64,000 bases of DNA, taken from contig AZLU01000006.1 of the NCBI GenBank assembly GCA_002224055.1, forward strand, positions 268,166 through 332,165. The letters run 5' to 3'. Below are positions 24,629 to 38,700 of the stretch, one piece after another. Each line of letters starts with the position of its first letter. The first letter of the stretch is position 1. A program made the position numbers and the translations under genes. The notes under the pieces are model-generated. The model was not told where the DNA came from and ran no database searches. It saw nothing but the letters and a program-made list of their open reading frames with translations. The stretch is from Pezizomycotina sp. ARF18. Its lineage: Eukaryota > Ascomycota.

Positions 24629-24864
24629 TCACTCCTCCCTTCTCAACGCCACTTGCGCTTGTGACATCTGCTTCCGCTCCTCCCCCAGGACGATACGCTT
24701 GTACAGTATCCAGCTCGTCACCACCGCTATCGGCAGGCCTATTATTATCCCCTGCAGGTTCCGCAGCGCTGGCTTGTACTTTTGCGGCAGCTGCTTGGGA
24801 TGCGAGTATACCGGCGGCTTTTGTTGTTGTTGTGCGTTGCTGCTGTTGTTGTTTTTGGAGGCAT
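24629..24864 (-). CDS. Small single-pass membrane protein, unknown function
   Basis: A short frame on the minus strand reads VYSHPKQLPQKYKPALRNLQ, then the hydrophobic helix GIIIGLPIAVVTSWILYKRI, then VLGEERKQMSQAQVALRREE and a TGA at 24629. The layout (short N-terminus, one membrane span of about 18 residues with a basic flank, charged C-terminus) resembles small mitochondrial inner-membrane proteins. That is a structural impression, not a family hit. The best start is MPPKTTTA at 24864, about 75 codons in all, but it needs one base change in the A/Gln-repeat tract to join the membrane frame, as in the other genes here. A different minus frame across the same region (24456-24914) is low-complexity and probably a shadow. 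The gene is divergent from TAE1. Confidence 0.55.
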
Positions 24865-25386
24865 TGAATGGTGTTGAATGTTAGAGGTGGGTGTTGGGAG
24901 GCATCAGTGGGCATGTAGAGCTGTTGGAGGGCGTGTGGATCTGGAGATCTAAGGTATTGAACTTGGGTGGTTTTTTTTTTTTTTTTGGAGGGTTAGCTTT
25001 GTGGAGTTTGACAAAAACGGATTTGGATTTGGATGTAGAATTCTAGAAGGAATTGGAATTGCATTTCCGTGACATGAGATTTTTTTTAGTTTCTTTTGTG
25101 TGGGGGCAAAAAAAACAAAAGGATTCAAAAGAAGAAAAATAGCCGAAAAAACTTCGCATGAGACATACGGTACAGTATCAACAACAGAGCAAGAGAAAAG
25201 AGAGCTCCCCAAGTCGCAGCTACTTATACCCAACTCACGTATATAAACACTCCTGCTTCTAAAAAATACAGTTACGTCTATCTTCCTCCTCCTCACGATC
25301 CTCAAACTACTCCCGCGACGCTATCCATCTCCCCTACAATCCTCCTCCCAACTACCACCACCTACGTCTCCGCGCCCCGCCAAACA
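24865..25386. promoter_or_regulatory. Shared divergent promoter region, small membrane protein / TAE1
   Basis: This 522-base spacer has an A/T-rich core and a CT-rich leader with TCCTCCTCC blocks just before the TAE1 start (25270-25380). No defined operator is visible. Confidence 0.45.
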
Positions 25387-26344
<958 letters not shown>

Positions 26345-27115
26345 AAAGAAAGAATGGCTTTGATGATATTTTTTCGTGGTTTATGATATAATGATTTTTC
26401 TTTTGGTGAGATTGTTTCGATATAGATCATTTTGGGCAAAAGAAAGGCATGCATTTTAGCAGGCGGTGCTGCGTTTTTTGTTTTGTAGAAAAATGGCATT
26501 ATTATTCCTTCGTTATTTTTTTCCTTTGTTATCTACTTGAATAGAAACGAATACACATTTTTTAGAGAAGAGCAAAATATATCCCTAGGACGGGAAAAGA
26601 AAACACTAAGTTTCTGTCGTGGGATACAAAGCAAGTTATGAAAAAGAAAGAACTTGACATATACAACAAGCCTTGTATTAGTTAATTAATGGAAATATTT
26701 TTGTCGTTTTTGATGAGAAGGTGAAATCAAATATTAAAAAAGTAAAGAAGGTAAGATGATCGATTCAATCGAGAGTTTTGAAAGAAATATCAAACAAGAT
26801 GAAATAACGTAATGTAAGAGATTGTAAGATAGGAAATATGGCCACCAGTGCGATGAACAGCGGCAAGTGGAAGTAAATAAAACTATATCTAAAAGAAAGG
26901 ATAAATGTTGGAATGGCAATGTGGAAAATTCATACGTATACATGGTAAATAAGCGCTCAAGAGATGACAACGTAAAAGATAAGAAAATATACCAATGGTA
27001 TTAAAATTTTTTGTAGTACAAAAAAACAAAACAGCTACTGAACAAAGGATCAACAAAACAAAAACATTCACAATTGAAACCTGCCAACAGAACGAAACAA
27101 AAGGCCTCATTCCCA
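26345..27115. other. Convergent 3' spacer, no gene seen
   Basis: AT-rich sequence lies between the converging ends of TAE1 and the AP180-like gene. Frames of up to about 150 codons on the minus strand overlap the TAE1 coding region and its trailer and are shadows. Confidence 0.55.
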
Positions 27116-27958
27116 CTAGCTTTGAGGTGGTTGTTGCTGTTGCTGGTTGTTGTCTGACCGCGGGAAGACAGGTATTGTTGGGACGCCGTCCACGCCGAAC
27201 CCGCCGATTGTCCCCTGTGGCGTTGACCATTGTGCAGTCTCCGCTGCTATCCGGCTCTGCCTAAACGGATTTGTCCCCGGTTGCGGAACGACCAGCGATG
27301 CTGTTGCCGGCGTGAACGAGGGCCAGTTGCCGCAGCTTGCAGTGGGTTTGTCGGTTGCCTCGCGAAGGGGTTTGTACTGCCGGTAGCGGCAGGCCTTAGT
27401 GCCGCTTGCTGCTGCTGCTGCTGCAGAGGGTTAGCGTCTTGCGGCGAGGTTACTCCGAAGGATGGGTGGTAGACGCTGGCGTAGAAGTAGCGGCGGGTGT
27501 GTTGCGCGCAAAAGGATTGGTGTTCTTCGGCCGGTGGGGGATCCAAATTCTGCAAAGGAGCCCACTGGGGAGGTGATGCGGCTGGATTGTCGCCGGATTT
27601 GGCGGCATCATTGATTGCCGGAAAGGGTTCGTTCCCGTTGGAGCTGCAGTCAAAGCCGAAGCAGTGGGTTTTGGTTTGGGAAGCCGGCCGCAAACTGGTT
27701 CTGTGCACCTGTGACAGCGGGCACGTTGACATTGTAGGGATTTCCACCCGTCCCTCCGAAACCTCCGAACCCCTGGTTCGCTTGTGGGAACTGTCCCTGT
27801 TGTGCCATGGGTACCCCTGTTGGTTGCTGCTGGAACGGACCCTGAAAGGGCTGAGGTTGTTGCGCAAAGGGTTGTTGCTCAAAGGGTTGCTGTTGCTGCT
27901 GTTGGTTGGCGAATGGCTGCTGCTGAACATTGAACGGTGCTTGCTGGCTTGAATCTGT

Positions 27959-27996
<38 letters not shown>

Positions 27997-29193
27997 ATAT
28001 TGCTGCTGCTGTGAGCATTGAACATGTGGGTCTGCTCGTCTTCAATGGATGCAAAGAAGTCGATGAGGGGTTTTTCTTGCTTCGGTGGCGCAGATTGCGG
28101 TGCAGGTTGGGTCTCCTTCGGCGGCGGAGGTGGTAAAGGCTGTTGATTCTGTGCTGCAATCGGCGCCGCCGATGCGGTTCGGTTACCGGTGTTTTGGTTC
28201 GAAACCCTTCCGCCGTTCTTCTTGGCCTCTTTGTTGGCCAAATACTGGCGCCTGTGTACGTCAAAGTCGGGATCATGAAGGTATTCCTCAAGTGAACTCG
28301 TCAAGGACGTCGGAGCGTGCTTAACGTTGGTATCTGCAGACGAGTCGCCATTTCCAGCCTCCTAGCGTTTGAAGAAACTCAACCGTGTCCTCCGTTTGGC
28401 GTGTAAAGACTTTGTATATTTCCAGCGCTCTTTCGGCATCATATCGTGACATTTCAAAGTAATGTTCTGTAGGTTTAGCGGAAATTTACTTGTTAGCCAT
28501 TCGTTGATGTTTAAAAGAGAGGAATATACATCTTGTTGCAGGGGCTTTTAACGCACCTAGCACATTTATCACGCCTTCATTTACCACATGGAAGAATGAC
28601 AGCAGATCCATGACCAGCATGCGGTACGCGGTAAGGGTTATTTCGTTATCCACGTCGTGATATGAGAACTGTCAGTCTTCCAAGTTAGTACAGATATTTG
28701 AACTTCCTCAGAAGGTCCATCTCAAAGAAGAACGGAGCTTTACATTGCACTGTAAGAGAGCTCTTAGCTGCATCTGCACACATTCGACTCTCGAAGAAGC
28801 CCTTTGTCGATTCCGAGCTTTCGGAGTCGCCCTTCACCGTATCTAACGAAGTCGACCTTGACATCCCCGAAGGATTTTGCTCGCTCAGCTAAGTATTGGG
28901 AGTATCTTCGGATGTTACGGCCCTGTTCCTGAACTGAGTAGATATAAAGGGAGATCTGATCAGACATCAGTCATATAGGAAAATTCGGGCGCTGGAAGGT
29001 TTACCATCAGAGTAGTTGCTGATTGCGACAAGTCGGGATGCTTCCGCAGGTATCGAAGCGTGACGTCTTGTTCTCCCTCTCGGATCATAAGGTGGACCAC
29101 GATCAAAGATTTAAACACAATCTATTAAAGTAGCAAGGGGTAAATATTAGCGCGGTTGCTCTGTAACGAAAACTCGAAACATTACTTCAAGCT

Positions 29194-29238
<45 letters not shown>

Positions 29239-29619
29239 GGACATTCGATCAAGCAAGAATATATTAAAGGAGCTAGTAACGCACCGTCCATGTCTGATCT
29301 TTCATACGGTTGTTCAGAGCCCTGAACACCTCCGCTATACCTGCCTCGCCGGCATGAGTAGCGATCAAAATGTGTTCGATATACTTGGATTTTGGAGCGG
29401 CGAGCTAGTACGAAAAAAAAAGCGAGAGGTACAGTTAGTAAACGATCGGAGCGTTATTTTCGCGGAGAGGGTCGAAAAGCTTGAGGTCGGTTCGTACCTT
29501 GACTTTTGTCGCTCCCTAGATAGACCCTTCTGTTAGCGCGAAGAATTTGAAGGGAACAGCCTCGAGGAGCATTCCACAGAGATACCCACCTTGACTGACT
29601 TCTCGAAAGAGCTACTCAT
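27116..29619 (-). CDS. AP180/CALM-like clathrin assembly adaptor (ANTH domain)
   Basis: This endocytic adaptor binds PIP2 through its ANTH domain and recruits clathrin and EH-domain proteins; the yeast homologues are Yap1801/Yap1802. Exon 1 (29590-29619) is MSSSFEKSVK; a tiny second exon gives GATKVK; then LAAPKSKYIEHILIATHA, GEAGIAEVFRALNNRMKDQ, SLIVVHLMIREGEQDVTLRY, NIRRYSQYLAERAKSF and VDFVRYGEGRLRKLGIDKGL. At least five introns interrupt the ANTH part. The C-terminal half from about 28305 holds the SLEEYLHDPDFDVHRRQYLA segment, DFFASIEDEQ, a homopolymeric tract, Gln/Pro/Phe repeats and several NPF motifs (TNPFRQS, STNPFAR), which bind EH domains. The end is TIGGFGVDGVPTIPVFP and a short Gln run to TAG at 27116. 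Frame changes occur around the CAG/CTG repeat and in the NPF region. Confidence 0.92.
27958..28010 (-). repeat. CAG trinucleotide repeat in the AP180-like gene
   Basis: About 16 nearly pure CAG units (CTG on the plus strand) encode Gln, Ser or Ala depending on frame. The upstream conserved frame reads it as Ser and the downstream conserved frame as Ala, so a frame change lies in or beside it. Gln is the tract expected in this family. Confidence 0.8.
29197..29238. repeat. T28-A14 palindromic homopolymer in an AP180 intron
   Basis: A run of 28 T is followed directly by 14 A. It lies in an intron of the AP180-like gene. Similar T/A junctions recur elsewhere in the window. Confidence 0.9.
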
Positions 29620-32018
29620 GGCGTGAACGCAGTAACCAAGGAGAGGGCTTCGAAATGTTTACCCCCTCTCCTCCTCGAAAAAACAGCGTTTCTGTGAGAG
29701 CCCTTTCTGTTTGGTTCCAAGTGGCGTTTCTTTTTGAGATCGTCCGTCAATCCGCAGGTGGTTGCAGGCGGGAGCCGGAACCTGCAGGGGAAAAAAAAAG
29801 TGAGGGTGTAGTGATGTTGTTCAAAACGACAGCGAAACACGATTAAGTATACGTTGTAATCGATAAAAGATGGCCCTCCGAGCGAACGAGAGAGTGGAGC
29901 TTAAAAAGGGGTTTCGATCCTGCAGAGTGGGGTTTGTTAATAGAAGAGAGAGATGTGAGATAGTATTAAGAGAGAGAAGGTCTTAGAAGAGAGGGTGTGG
30001 TGGTGGTGTGGTGTGTAAAAGTTGGTGGGTGTGGAAGAGATATCTGTATAGTAAGTAGTAGAGCGACAAAAATAATAATAATAATAACAATAGTACGTTG
30101 AATATGCAATGATGCGTTGGTTCCTTCTCCCCTTCAACCCTTTCCGTCTTCCACATGAAGCAGTACGTTTATCCAAGGTACCTCTCGGATGCTTCGACCG
30201 CAGTAACAGCAGTAAGTAACTGAAAAGTAAGGTTATCTGCAAGGTTTTCCTTTCTTTTTTCTTTCTTTTCTTTCTTTTTTTTAAACGTTTCTTTTTCCTT
30301 CTTGGCCACAGAGAGAGGCTTTATTTTGAACCCAGCGCTTCGGAATGCAGATGGGATATATGTATACGCTCCGTAAACATATATGAGTGAGAGCAGATGA
30401 AGAAGCTAGGACTACCGTATATATATATATAATAAAGTATCTACCGTTCAATATTTAATATACTTGATTATTTATTATCTTATTTTATTTTATTTTATTT
30501 TTATTTTATTTCTTCTTATCAGTAGAAATCCGTTACTGGTTGGTCCTGTTCTCTATTAATTTCGTCTGCCAGCCCGTGTCGCCTTCCCAGTTTAATTTGC
30601 ACCACCCCACCGACTTCGTCTCGCAATTCGTCCAAACCCTTTTTTTTCTCTCCCCGCGACTCTAAGACACCTATCATGACGACCGCTCAACACGGTACGA
30701 AGCGCTTCGCCGGCCAGCGATCCACCCGTTTGGTAGCCTTGGTAGCCTTTGTTAGCTCTGTCTGAAAGCTCTCTTCATGATTGGAGACAGCGCGACAAAA
30801 ATCTCGGTTCCAGACAGAGAAATGAAGATAAACCGTCTCGCGAAGAAAGGCGATAACTCCACCGATATTCCAGTGAATGGTTTCTACGGTAAAGCCTTTG
30901 ATATTCTAACAGGTAAGACGGAAGGATCCTTCGACAGACACGGTCTCGATCATCATCCTTCTCAATGACCCCTTTCCCAGGATTACTTAGACTCCTCTCG
31001 GAAATTAAGCCTTGTAGGTCTCTCCTTTGTTTTGTCTGATAAATCTTTCCATAGGCTAGCTCTGTTTAAGGCCTGAGACAGATATATAAAGGAAATATAT
31101 ACGAATATGATATGAGATTATCGCTGAGGGATGAGGGAAAACATTCTGCCGACGCCTACTACGAAGTCCAATAAATTTGAGAACTATATAGACTACTCCT
31201 GAATTTGATATCATGCCCAGCGGCTGCTGATAAACTAGGTTTGAAACATTTGATATCCTGCTCTTGTATAGCCTTGACCAGCCTCTTTCCCCCAACGCTG
31301 TGCTCTTTGGACCTCCCAGCGTCTGATGCAAACGCTAAGTACTCTTTCTGTCTTCCTCTTCCACTCCTTTTAAATCATTGAATGTAAAAATTCCTTCTGC
31401 CCGAACCTCGGATCCCAAACCCCACCGTAGAGGCCATAGGCTCCTTCCACTTCTTCCGTAACCCCAATTATTCCCAAGCCCCACAATTCGAGTGAAAACA
31501 CCTTTCCAGTTATGACAGTTTTGGTTTTTTGGTTTTTTTGGTTCAGAGATGTCTAAATCGACGCGTCCGTTATCACGTAACAAGGGGTGCCAAACGCCTA
31601 TATCAGTGCCCCATAACTCGACCACGCATTCCCCTCAAGAACCACAAAGCCACAGTGAAGGGAGGTAATCGAGAAGGGAAGCAAGGCCGAAAGAGCTCAT
31701 AGGATACACGCTAGACTTTCATCATACTTCTGTAAAGAATTAGTTAGCGATGGAATCTGAATATAGAGGTTGAATAGCAATTAGAGTCTGGAGCATTTGG
31801 TGACGAACCTGTTAAACTGGAAGGATGAAGAAAGAAAAAGAGAAAAAAGAGAAGAAAAGTTTTGGTTGAGGGTTTTCATATAAAAAATTTTTTGTGTGCG
31901 ATTACATAATACACTTCTTTGCCAAGGCCTTTAAATTTTCGTTCTTTTGCTTTAGCTCAAAGAAGAATATAGGTAGCACAAAAAGCAAATATATAATGGA
32001 ACTACCAATGCAGTAGAT
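29620..32018. other. 2.4 kb spacer with doubtful frames
   Basis: The AP180 promoter lies at the left, with GGTGTGGTGG-type repeats at 29995-30030. A (TTTTA)n stretch lies at 30480-30510 and a TA run at 30418-30430. A plus-strand frame near 30677 (MTTAQHGTKRFAGQRSTRLV) and another at 30777-30968 are not supported by any domain. The right end is the MSD1 promoter. Confidence 0.4.
31056..31625 (-). other. Two adjoining minus frames of unknown nature
   Basis: Frames of 96 and 91 codons (31335-31625 and 31056-31331) follow each other on the minus strand and have fairly normal composition (VWHPLLRDNGRVDLDISEP; WSRLYKSRISNVSNLVYQQP). They could be pieces of one decayed or poorly sequenced gene. I recognise no family, and chance is a real alternative. 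Confidence 0.18.
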
Positions 32019-34439
32019 ATGCGGTCCGTACCGGCGCTTGCTCGACGCCGACTCCAACGCTCAATCCCATCAGCAACCGCCCAATTCTGCGTCGCACGGT
32101 CCGCGTGGAGCGACAGACGGGCTTTCAGCACTTCAAAATGCCTGCGCAACGATGACCGAGACGATTCCGCCGCCGCATTGGCGACCGCGGCAGCTCTTGA
32201 GAAGCTCAAGAATTCTATCCACGGCATCAAGAGCCGAGCTCCACCGCGAACGGCAACCCGCGCCGCCGAGGTGGACAGGATGCAGCTGACGGACGAGAAC
32301 TACGACGACGTCTTCTTCCGCCTGTCCTCGCTGTACAACGATTCCATGGAGAAGTACAGCGACGTGTACAAGGCCCACCGCACGTTCAAAGAGGCGTACC
32401 CGAACCTCAAGCGGTTCGACATAATGCCGGATCCGCAAACCGGCGTGCGCGTCGAAGACCTAGATGAGTCGCACGTGAAGCAGCGGATTACCGTGCACGG
32501 TTTCATCAAGACCGTCCGCTGCATAACAGGTTACTGGCCTTCGCTGAGCTATCGACGGCGGGAAGGTGCTTCAGCTGATACACTGCACATCGAAATACCC
32601 CGAGATCTACGAGTCGCTGAAGTCGCTGGCCTTCCAGGCGTCCGTGCGGGCGACGGCGTGTTAAAGTGGAGAAGCTGCAGCAGCCCGTGTCAGAGGGCAG
32701 CCTGTTCTTCTACGAAAAGTGAATTACAGCTCGAGGAATTCGAAGTGTACAATAGCCCTTCGGTGTATATTATGCCGGATTCGAATTTCCCGCCGAGCAG
32801 CGGCACCTGCAGATTCGCACGGATCCGAAGCTGCTCGAATCGCTAAAGCTACGCTCGCGTATGTCATCCATGTGCCGTACAATCCTCGAGTCCCGCGGTT
32901 TTATGGAAGTCGAAACGCCGCTATTGTTCAAATCCACTCCGAAGGGGCGCGAGAGTTCCTCGTCGTCACGCGCAACAAGGGACACATGTACGCCCTACCG
33001 CAGAGTCCGCAGCAGTATAAGCAGATACTGATGGCCAGCGGTGTGCGCAAGTACTACCAGCTCGCTAAGTGCTTCCGCGACGAGGACCTCCGCGCGGACC
33101 GGCAGCCCGAGTTCACGCAGCTGGACATGGAAATGTCCTTCGTCAACGGGGAAGCGGTAATGTACGAGACGGAGAACCTGCTGAAACAGCTGCTTTGGAA
33201 TACTATTGGCCTCTTGATAAGGAGGATACCGCAGATAACGTACCATGAGGCAATAGCCAAGTACGGAAGCGACAAGCCGGATCTTCGGTTCGGTTTCAAG
33301 GTTCGTACATAATGTCCTCGAACCTTTCTCGTTCTACCTTCTTTTTCTTTTAGTAGTATGTGATTCGGTTCATTGTTGATGAAATCTAACGTAAAAAATC
33401 GCAGATCCAACAAGTCACGAAATTCATGGCTCCGACGGACGACTACGTCTACGAGATCCTCAGCGTGCCTGGACTAGATCTATCCCGCTTGCAGTTCAAA
33501 AAGGTATACGAAGCAACATTCGGCGGCGATGTGATACCTAACAATTACACAACCGACGCAATTCTCCCGACTTGATACTAGCGATGCAAACAGCCCGGCG
33601 ATAAACTAGACGAGCACTTCCTCACGAGGTTAATGCCGAACATCGGTGTTCTACGTCGGAAATCGACGGCAGGGTCAAGAAGGAAATGGCCGCCAAGGGC
33701 GGGCCCAGGGATGCACCACTGGAATTCGACGACAGGCGCCTGCTGAATGGACGAAGAAGACGAATGACGATATCCTATCCGACTCGCGAAGTATATTAAC
33801 CTGCAGACCGGAGATATAGTAGCTATCGGGAAACGTAAGAACATGTTTCCCCCGGTGGAGGACGAGATGGGCGAGCTGAGAAGCGATTACACGCTGCTCT
33901 CGTGGAGCAGGGACACATACGCAACCACAGGGTTACAGATTTGCGTGGATTACGAGTTTCCTTGTTCACTCCAAGGGATGAAACCGAAGCCAGCGCCGTC
34001 ATCGCCGTCGACGGTGACTGAGGATTCTGCTACGTCTGCACCACCACCTACTTCATCCACACTTAACGATCTCGAGACGACGGCGACACCGCAACTACTC
34101 CAACACACCACCCTTTCACCTCTCCACTCCCACACACCTCGACCTCCTAAAACCAACCCGTCCCGCGCTAGCGCGCACTACGACCTCGTCTGCAACGGCG
34201 TCGAAGTCGGCGGCGGCAGCACGCGCATACACAACCCTGATTTACAAAAATACGTCCTGTCCGAAGTACTTAAGCTACCGCCTGAGCGGTTGAAGACTTT
34301 CGATCACTTAATCGAAGTACTAGAGAGCGGCCGCGCCGCACGCGGGGATAGCACTGGGATTTGACAGGTTGGTTTCGTGATTAGCGGGGCGGAGAGTATT
34401 AGGGACGTCATCGCGTTTCCGAGAATAGTAGGGGCGTGA
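32019..34439 (+). CDS. MSD1: Mitochondrial aspartyl-tRNA synthetase (bacterial type)
   Basis: This class IIb synthetase charges tRNA-Asp in mitochondria. The Arg/Ser/Ala-rich start ([20 protein letters not shown]) looks like a targeting peptide. Anticodon-binding domain: [34 protein letters not shown]. Catalytic domain: motif 1 [42 protein letters not shown], motif 2 [25 protein letters not shown], an intron at 33304-33404, [27 protein letters not shown], and motif 3 [11 protein letters not shown] with [14 protein letters not shown] near the end. The bacterial-type insertion between motifs 2 and 3 is present. The protein frame ends at TGA 34437-34439, shorter at the C-terminus than most relatives. 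Frame changes are frequent (near 32530, 32660, 32800, 32830, 33590, 33980, 34330 and 34370), yet each piece is strongly conserved. Confidence 0.92.
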
Positions 34440-35791
34440 TCCGTCGTGAGAGTCCTGGTGTGTGACGGAGGAGATGTTGAGGGTGTATGGGTTGAGGTAT
34501 GTTGAAGGTAGTAATGGCGGGCGGAAGAGGTGGAAGTAGTAGAAGAGATGGAGGAGTAGTAGGAAGGGGTCGTTCTTGTAATATACATCACCGCTCTTGT
34601 ACATATACTTTTTTTTTCGTTTTAGACGTATAGAATCGGTGATTTATATAGATACGTAGATGTATATACCATTGCACTTTTTGAAAGCAGTATATATTTT
34701 CAATAGGCATTATATTAGAGATAATATCCAATGCTTCGGGATAAACACGAACACATCGGTTTCTCACACGACATCGTAAATTTTGAAAAAGCTCTTTATT
34801 TTGTATATTTCTTCAATTTTCAATTCAACCTATATATCAACTAGTATTTATTTCTACTCTAAAATGTAGAACAAATCCCATTATCCTTCACCTTTCCCTC
34901 CTTCGCGCCGAGAAAAACAAAAAAGGAAACAGGAAGGGAACGAGCTAAAATACACAGGAAGAAAAAAAAAAAAAATAAAAATTTGCTGGCCAGCTGTTGC
35001 TAGACAGGTAAAAAAAAATAGTATCTGTCACGGATAATATAAGCTAAATGTCAAAGTATGACTTTGAAAGCGAATGTGGGGTTTTTGCGAAAACGCAAAA
35101 AAAAGAAAAAGGAAAAGAAAAGGGACAAGAAAGCAAGAAGCAAGGCTATAATGCAAAAAAAAATAAAAAAATCAGAAACTAAACAGAGGATATTAACAAG
35201 TGGTAATAGCGACAAAAAAGTATGTAAAAAGGAGAGACGCGAAATGAAGGTGGTATATAAAGGAAAAACTAAAAGACGAAAGAAACCAACAAACTGAGAA
35301 GAAAAAAAAGAAAAAAGGAAAAGGTGAAGAAAAGGAAAGAGAGATGATGCATATTACAAAGGGATAAAGTAAAAGAACCAAAGGTAGGAAAAGAGATCAG
35401 AGCTATCGATAAATTGATGCTTAATTCTTTCTATATGAGCAGCGGGGATTATGTTAGAGTGTATAAGAAACGCTGATGAGGGATCGGTAAAGCGAATATG
35501 GGGAAATTCAGTCCAAGTGAATCAGTGCAGGCTATGCAGATAGACGCTTGTGCATATGTGAGGGGCTAAGACTTTTCGAGTTAAGAGGGAAGATGGTATG
35601 GCAAGTTGTCGAAGAAGAAGCAGTAGGAAAAATGAGTAGGTAAGGATTTAGGGAAGCGAGCAATTATGCAAGAAGGAAAAAGGGAAATAGAAAGATATTG
35701 ATAAAAGAATTAAGCAGGGCAACTGGAAACACGAGACAAAGGAGAGAAGTGAAACGGCAAAAATAAAAACCTTGATCGCCGTGATCAAGGT
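34440..35791. other. 1.35 kb convergent spacer, no gene seen
   Basis: The 3' ends of MSD1 and of the next minus-strand gene converge here. The left part carries GT-rich and A/T runs. At 35058-35400 the sequence is almost all A and G, which opens a Lys-rich frame without protein character. Confidence 0.55.
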
Positions 35792-38700
35792 TTATCTCAG
35801 ACGCTTCCACATCTTGGAAACGGTGGTGTGTGCTGCTTGTTGGGGCAGCATTATTATTAATCGGCGTGTTACGCCGAGCGCCGGGTTGAGATCACCAGAC
35901 TCGTCATCATCATCGCCGAAGGAAGTCGCCGGGAGCTCGACGGGTCCTTCCTGGATCGGTGTCGCCTGTGCGATGGCGGTTGGACAACGGCCGTTAGCCG
36001 CCTGGGAGATCGAACTGAGGGGTGGCGAGTATGAGCAAACGCGTCGATGGGAACGCTGTCTGGCCGGAGACTGGGTCGTCTGCTGCGGAGACGTGGCACT
36101 CTGCATGTTCGGGCTCTGGATGGCGGCGTTTGGCATGTGTGTGTTGCAAAGGCGGCAGCTGCGGTACCTGGTGCACGGAGGAGTGAAGTAGCCGTTCAGC
36201 TGGACAGGGTTGGCAATCTGCGTGGGATAGCCTCCCTGAGGTGGAGGAGGAGGCGGCGCATAGTTCACCATGCCGGGATTGTATTGTGCCTGAGGAACTG
36301 AATTCCTGGCGCGAAGTTGCGGTAAGAGGCGTAGGCTGAGCGTTCTGGTAGTGCCCGATCATGTGGGGAGACCCCAACGGCTGGGCATTTGTGTCCCGGC
36401 AACTGGTACGATAAGTGAGAGGTGGCGGGCGGTGACCTTGCTGCATATGCATTGGAGGACTACCAAGCTCTGGAAACGCGGCAGCCAGTGGGGGCGGAGG
36501 AATAGATGCCGGTGTGGGGGTGGAACAGCCTGAACTGGAGCAGGGCGATGGGGCCGAAGTAGACGAACTCCTCATAAGAGGATTCGATTCCACATTGGGC
36601 GAGCTTTGAGGAGTCGCAGCCGGAGATGGGGCAGACGGCGACGTTCGGATTCGGGAACAAAGTGCTAGTGTTCTCACGGTATTTCATTGCGGTCCGAGCG
36701 AAAAGAACGGCAGCTTTAGATTATTAGTACGTATTGTCTCTAAGCAGAATCGACGTTAATAAATATAAGCCCATACCTTCTTGGCTAGGGAACCTCATCT
36801 TAAAAGAGCACACGATTCCGCTGCATTCCCAAGGCTCATGAGGTTCATACATTGGCAAGCTTTCTAGAGCTCTGCAATTAAGGCCAGAAACTCGTACAAC
36901 GGCTGTACCGGTTTCGTGTTCAATGTGAATTCCGGGGTAACTTCAAATCGTTAGTATCTTCTTCTTATATAATGAGTAATCGACTGGTAAAGCTTACTAT
37001 AAGCGGAGATAGGTGGAATTGCCTGTGGAAAACCATCTTGATGAAACCATTGGGCATTTCTCCATAGGTGTAGTCTCCGATTGTCAACAGAAGTGAAATT
37101 GCCGGCGTCTACGCCAAGCGCGAGGGCATCGCCATCAACAGCCTCACTCGATGAGCGGACCCATTGCAAGATACTAACCAATTTCATATCATATTAGTCT
37201 ATCCAAAAATCAATATTAAACGTATCGGAACCTTGGCTTACCAATTAAACATCATGACTTCTCCGCGAAGAATCTCTTGGAATCTCTTGGCATCTTGGTA
37301 ATCGAAGAATCGAAGAATTGGGCTATCGATAGGCGCGAATCACGAACGTGCTCTAACAGCTTATCGCCAACCTTGACGCCATGGACGCGCTTCTCGACAG
37401 ACATGAACCGAACTTGTACGAAGAGTCCTTCGGGGAGCTGGTAAGAGAAACTACGACGGCTCACTTTGTAGTCCGGTATATAAGATTAGTCACTAATGGT
37501 CGGAAAAGTAGGTGATTGAGTGGGGAATGCCTTACGGGTGTAAACCAAAGTGACATGTCCGTTGTCGTACGCGCTGTGAATGAGGAGGCGCATTTCACCG
37601 GATTTCTTGTTAAGCATAACTCTGCAAACCATTTGTTTCCCATCCTGGCGGAAGACCTCGCCACTGCCATTATCATCTTCCAAGCATTGATTGCGTGTAG
37701 ATCGCTAAATGCAAAATATCAAGGTTAGCTCTCACTAAAAATTGTCGGTAATAAAAGAAACACAGCACGCCCGACATACACTTTGTAGAGCTCCTCTTCA
37801 TCCGGATGTGCCTTGGGCGCGATCTCGTCCTTGGCATCAGCAACTATTCGATCCTCACTACTGGCTCCTCCTTTATCATATTCTCGACGTGGTGCACGAA
37901 ATCAGTCGCATCTGCAAGTGAAACAACTCGTTAATTGGGGTTTACTGGCATGCTCCGGATTTGGCATAGTTACGGACCTGTTTTTGACCAGAAATAAATG
38001 TCTAGGCAAAATGGCCGATACTGCTGCACGGACTCATTCCTGAGATCCTCAGACAGTATCATCCAATCCTCTCCCAGTCCCGCTCCTAAATCTTTTCCAT
38101 ACTCCAGCTCCACGCGGACAAGATTTTCCTGTTGGGGATTGTACTCTGGGCGAAGGAGCGATATACCTAGGCGCAAATAAAGAAGAAAATAATTAGCTTA
38201 CGAATTTCCGGAAGAATATTAAAATATTCATAAAAAAAATTGGAATAAAAAATAGAATAAAATAAAACTGCAGGGAATACCTACTTCCAGTGAGATTAAA
38301 GTCGTACGGATCACCGGCATCTTCGAATGTAATACGCCTTGACTCTTTATGTTCTTATGTAACGAAACCGTCGTTCCTCTTTCGAACCTCGAATGTAGAG
38401 GGCGATCTTCCGGTACCGATATAAAATAATGAACATCTGCCATACTAAAAACCAGGAATTACCTGTTAGCACTCGACGTTGGTCCATAAATTTTACAATA
38501 ATAAAATTGAAGCCATAAAAGTTTAATCGAGAAAGATACGGAAGGAACATTCTTGCGCGACGTGATACAAAATTACCGTGGAAAGGAATATGTCAACATA
38601 CAATTGTTTTACCAGCTGATCCGGTTGAGCTTGTTTCGATACCTGCACCGGTTGCTGGATAGAATTCTGACGAGCGAGCTGCGGAACGTGTTGCTGCGGA

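Noticed and set aside
24456-24914. 152-codon minus frame as the gene at this locus
   Set aside because: It is Ala/Gln-rich and lacks structure, whereas an alternative frame of the same DNA gives a clean membrane helix and a charged tail.
35058-35400. Lys-rich protein frame
   Set aside because: It is a by-product of an A/G-only stretch, with no homologous feel and only low complexity.
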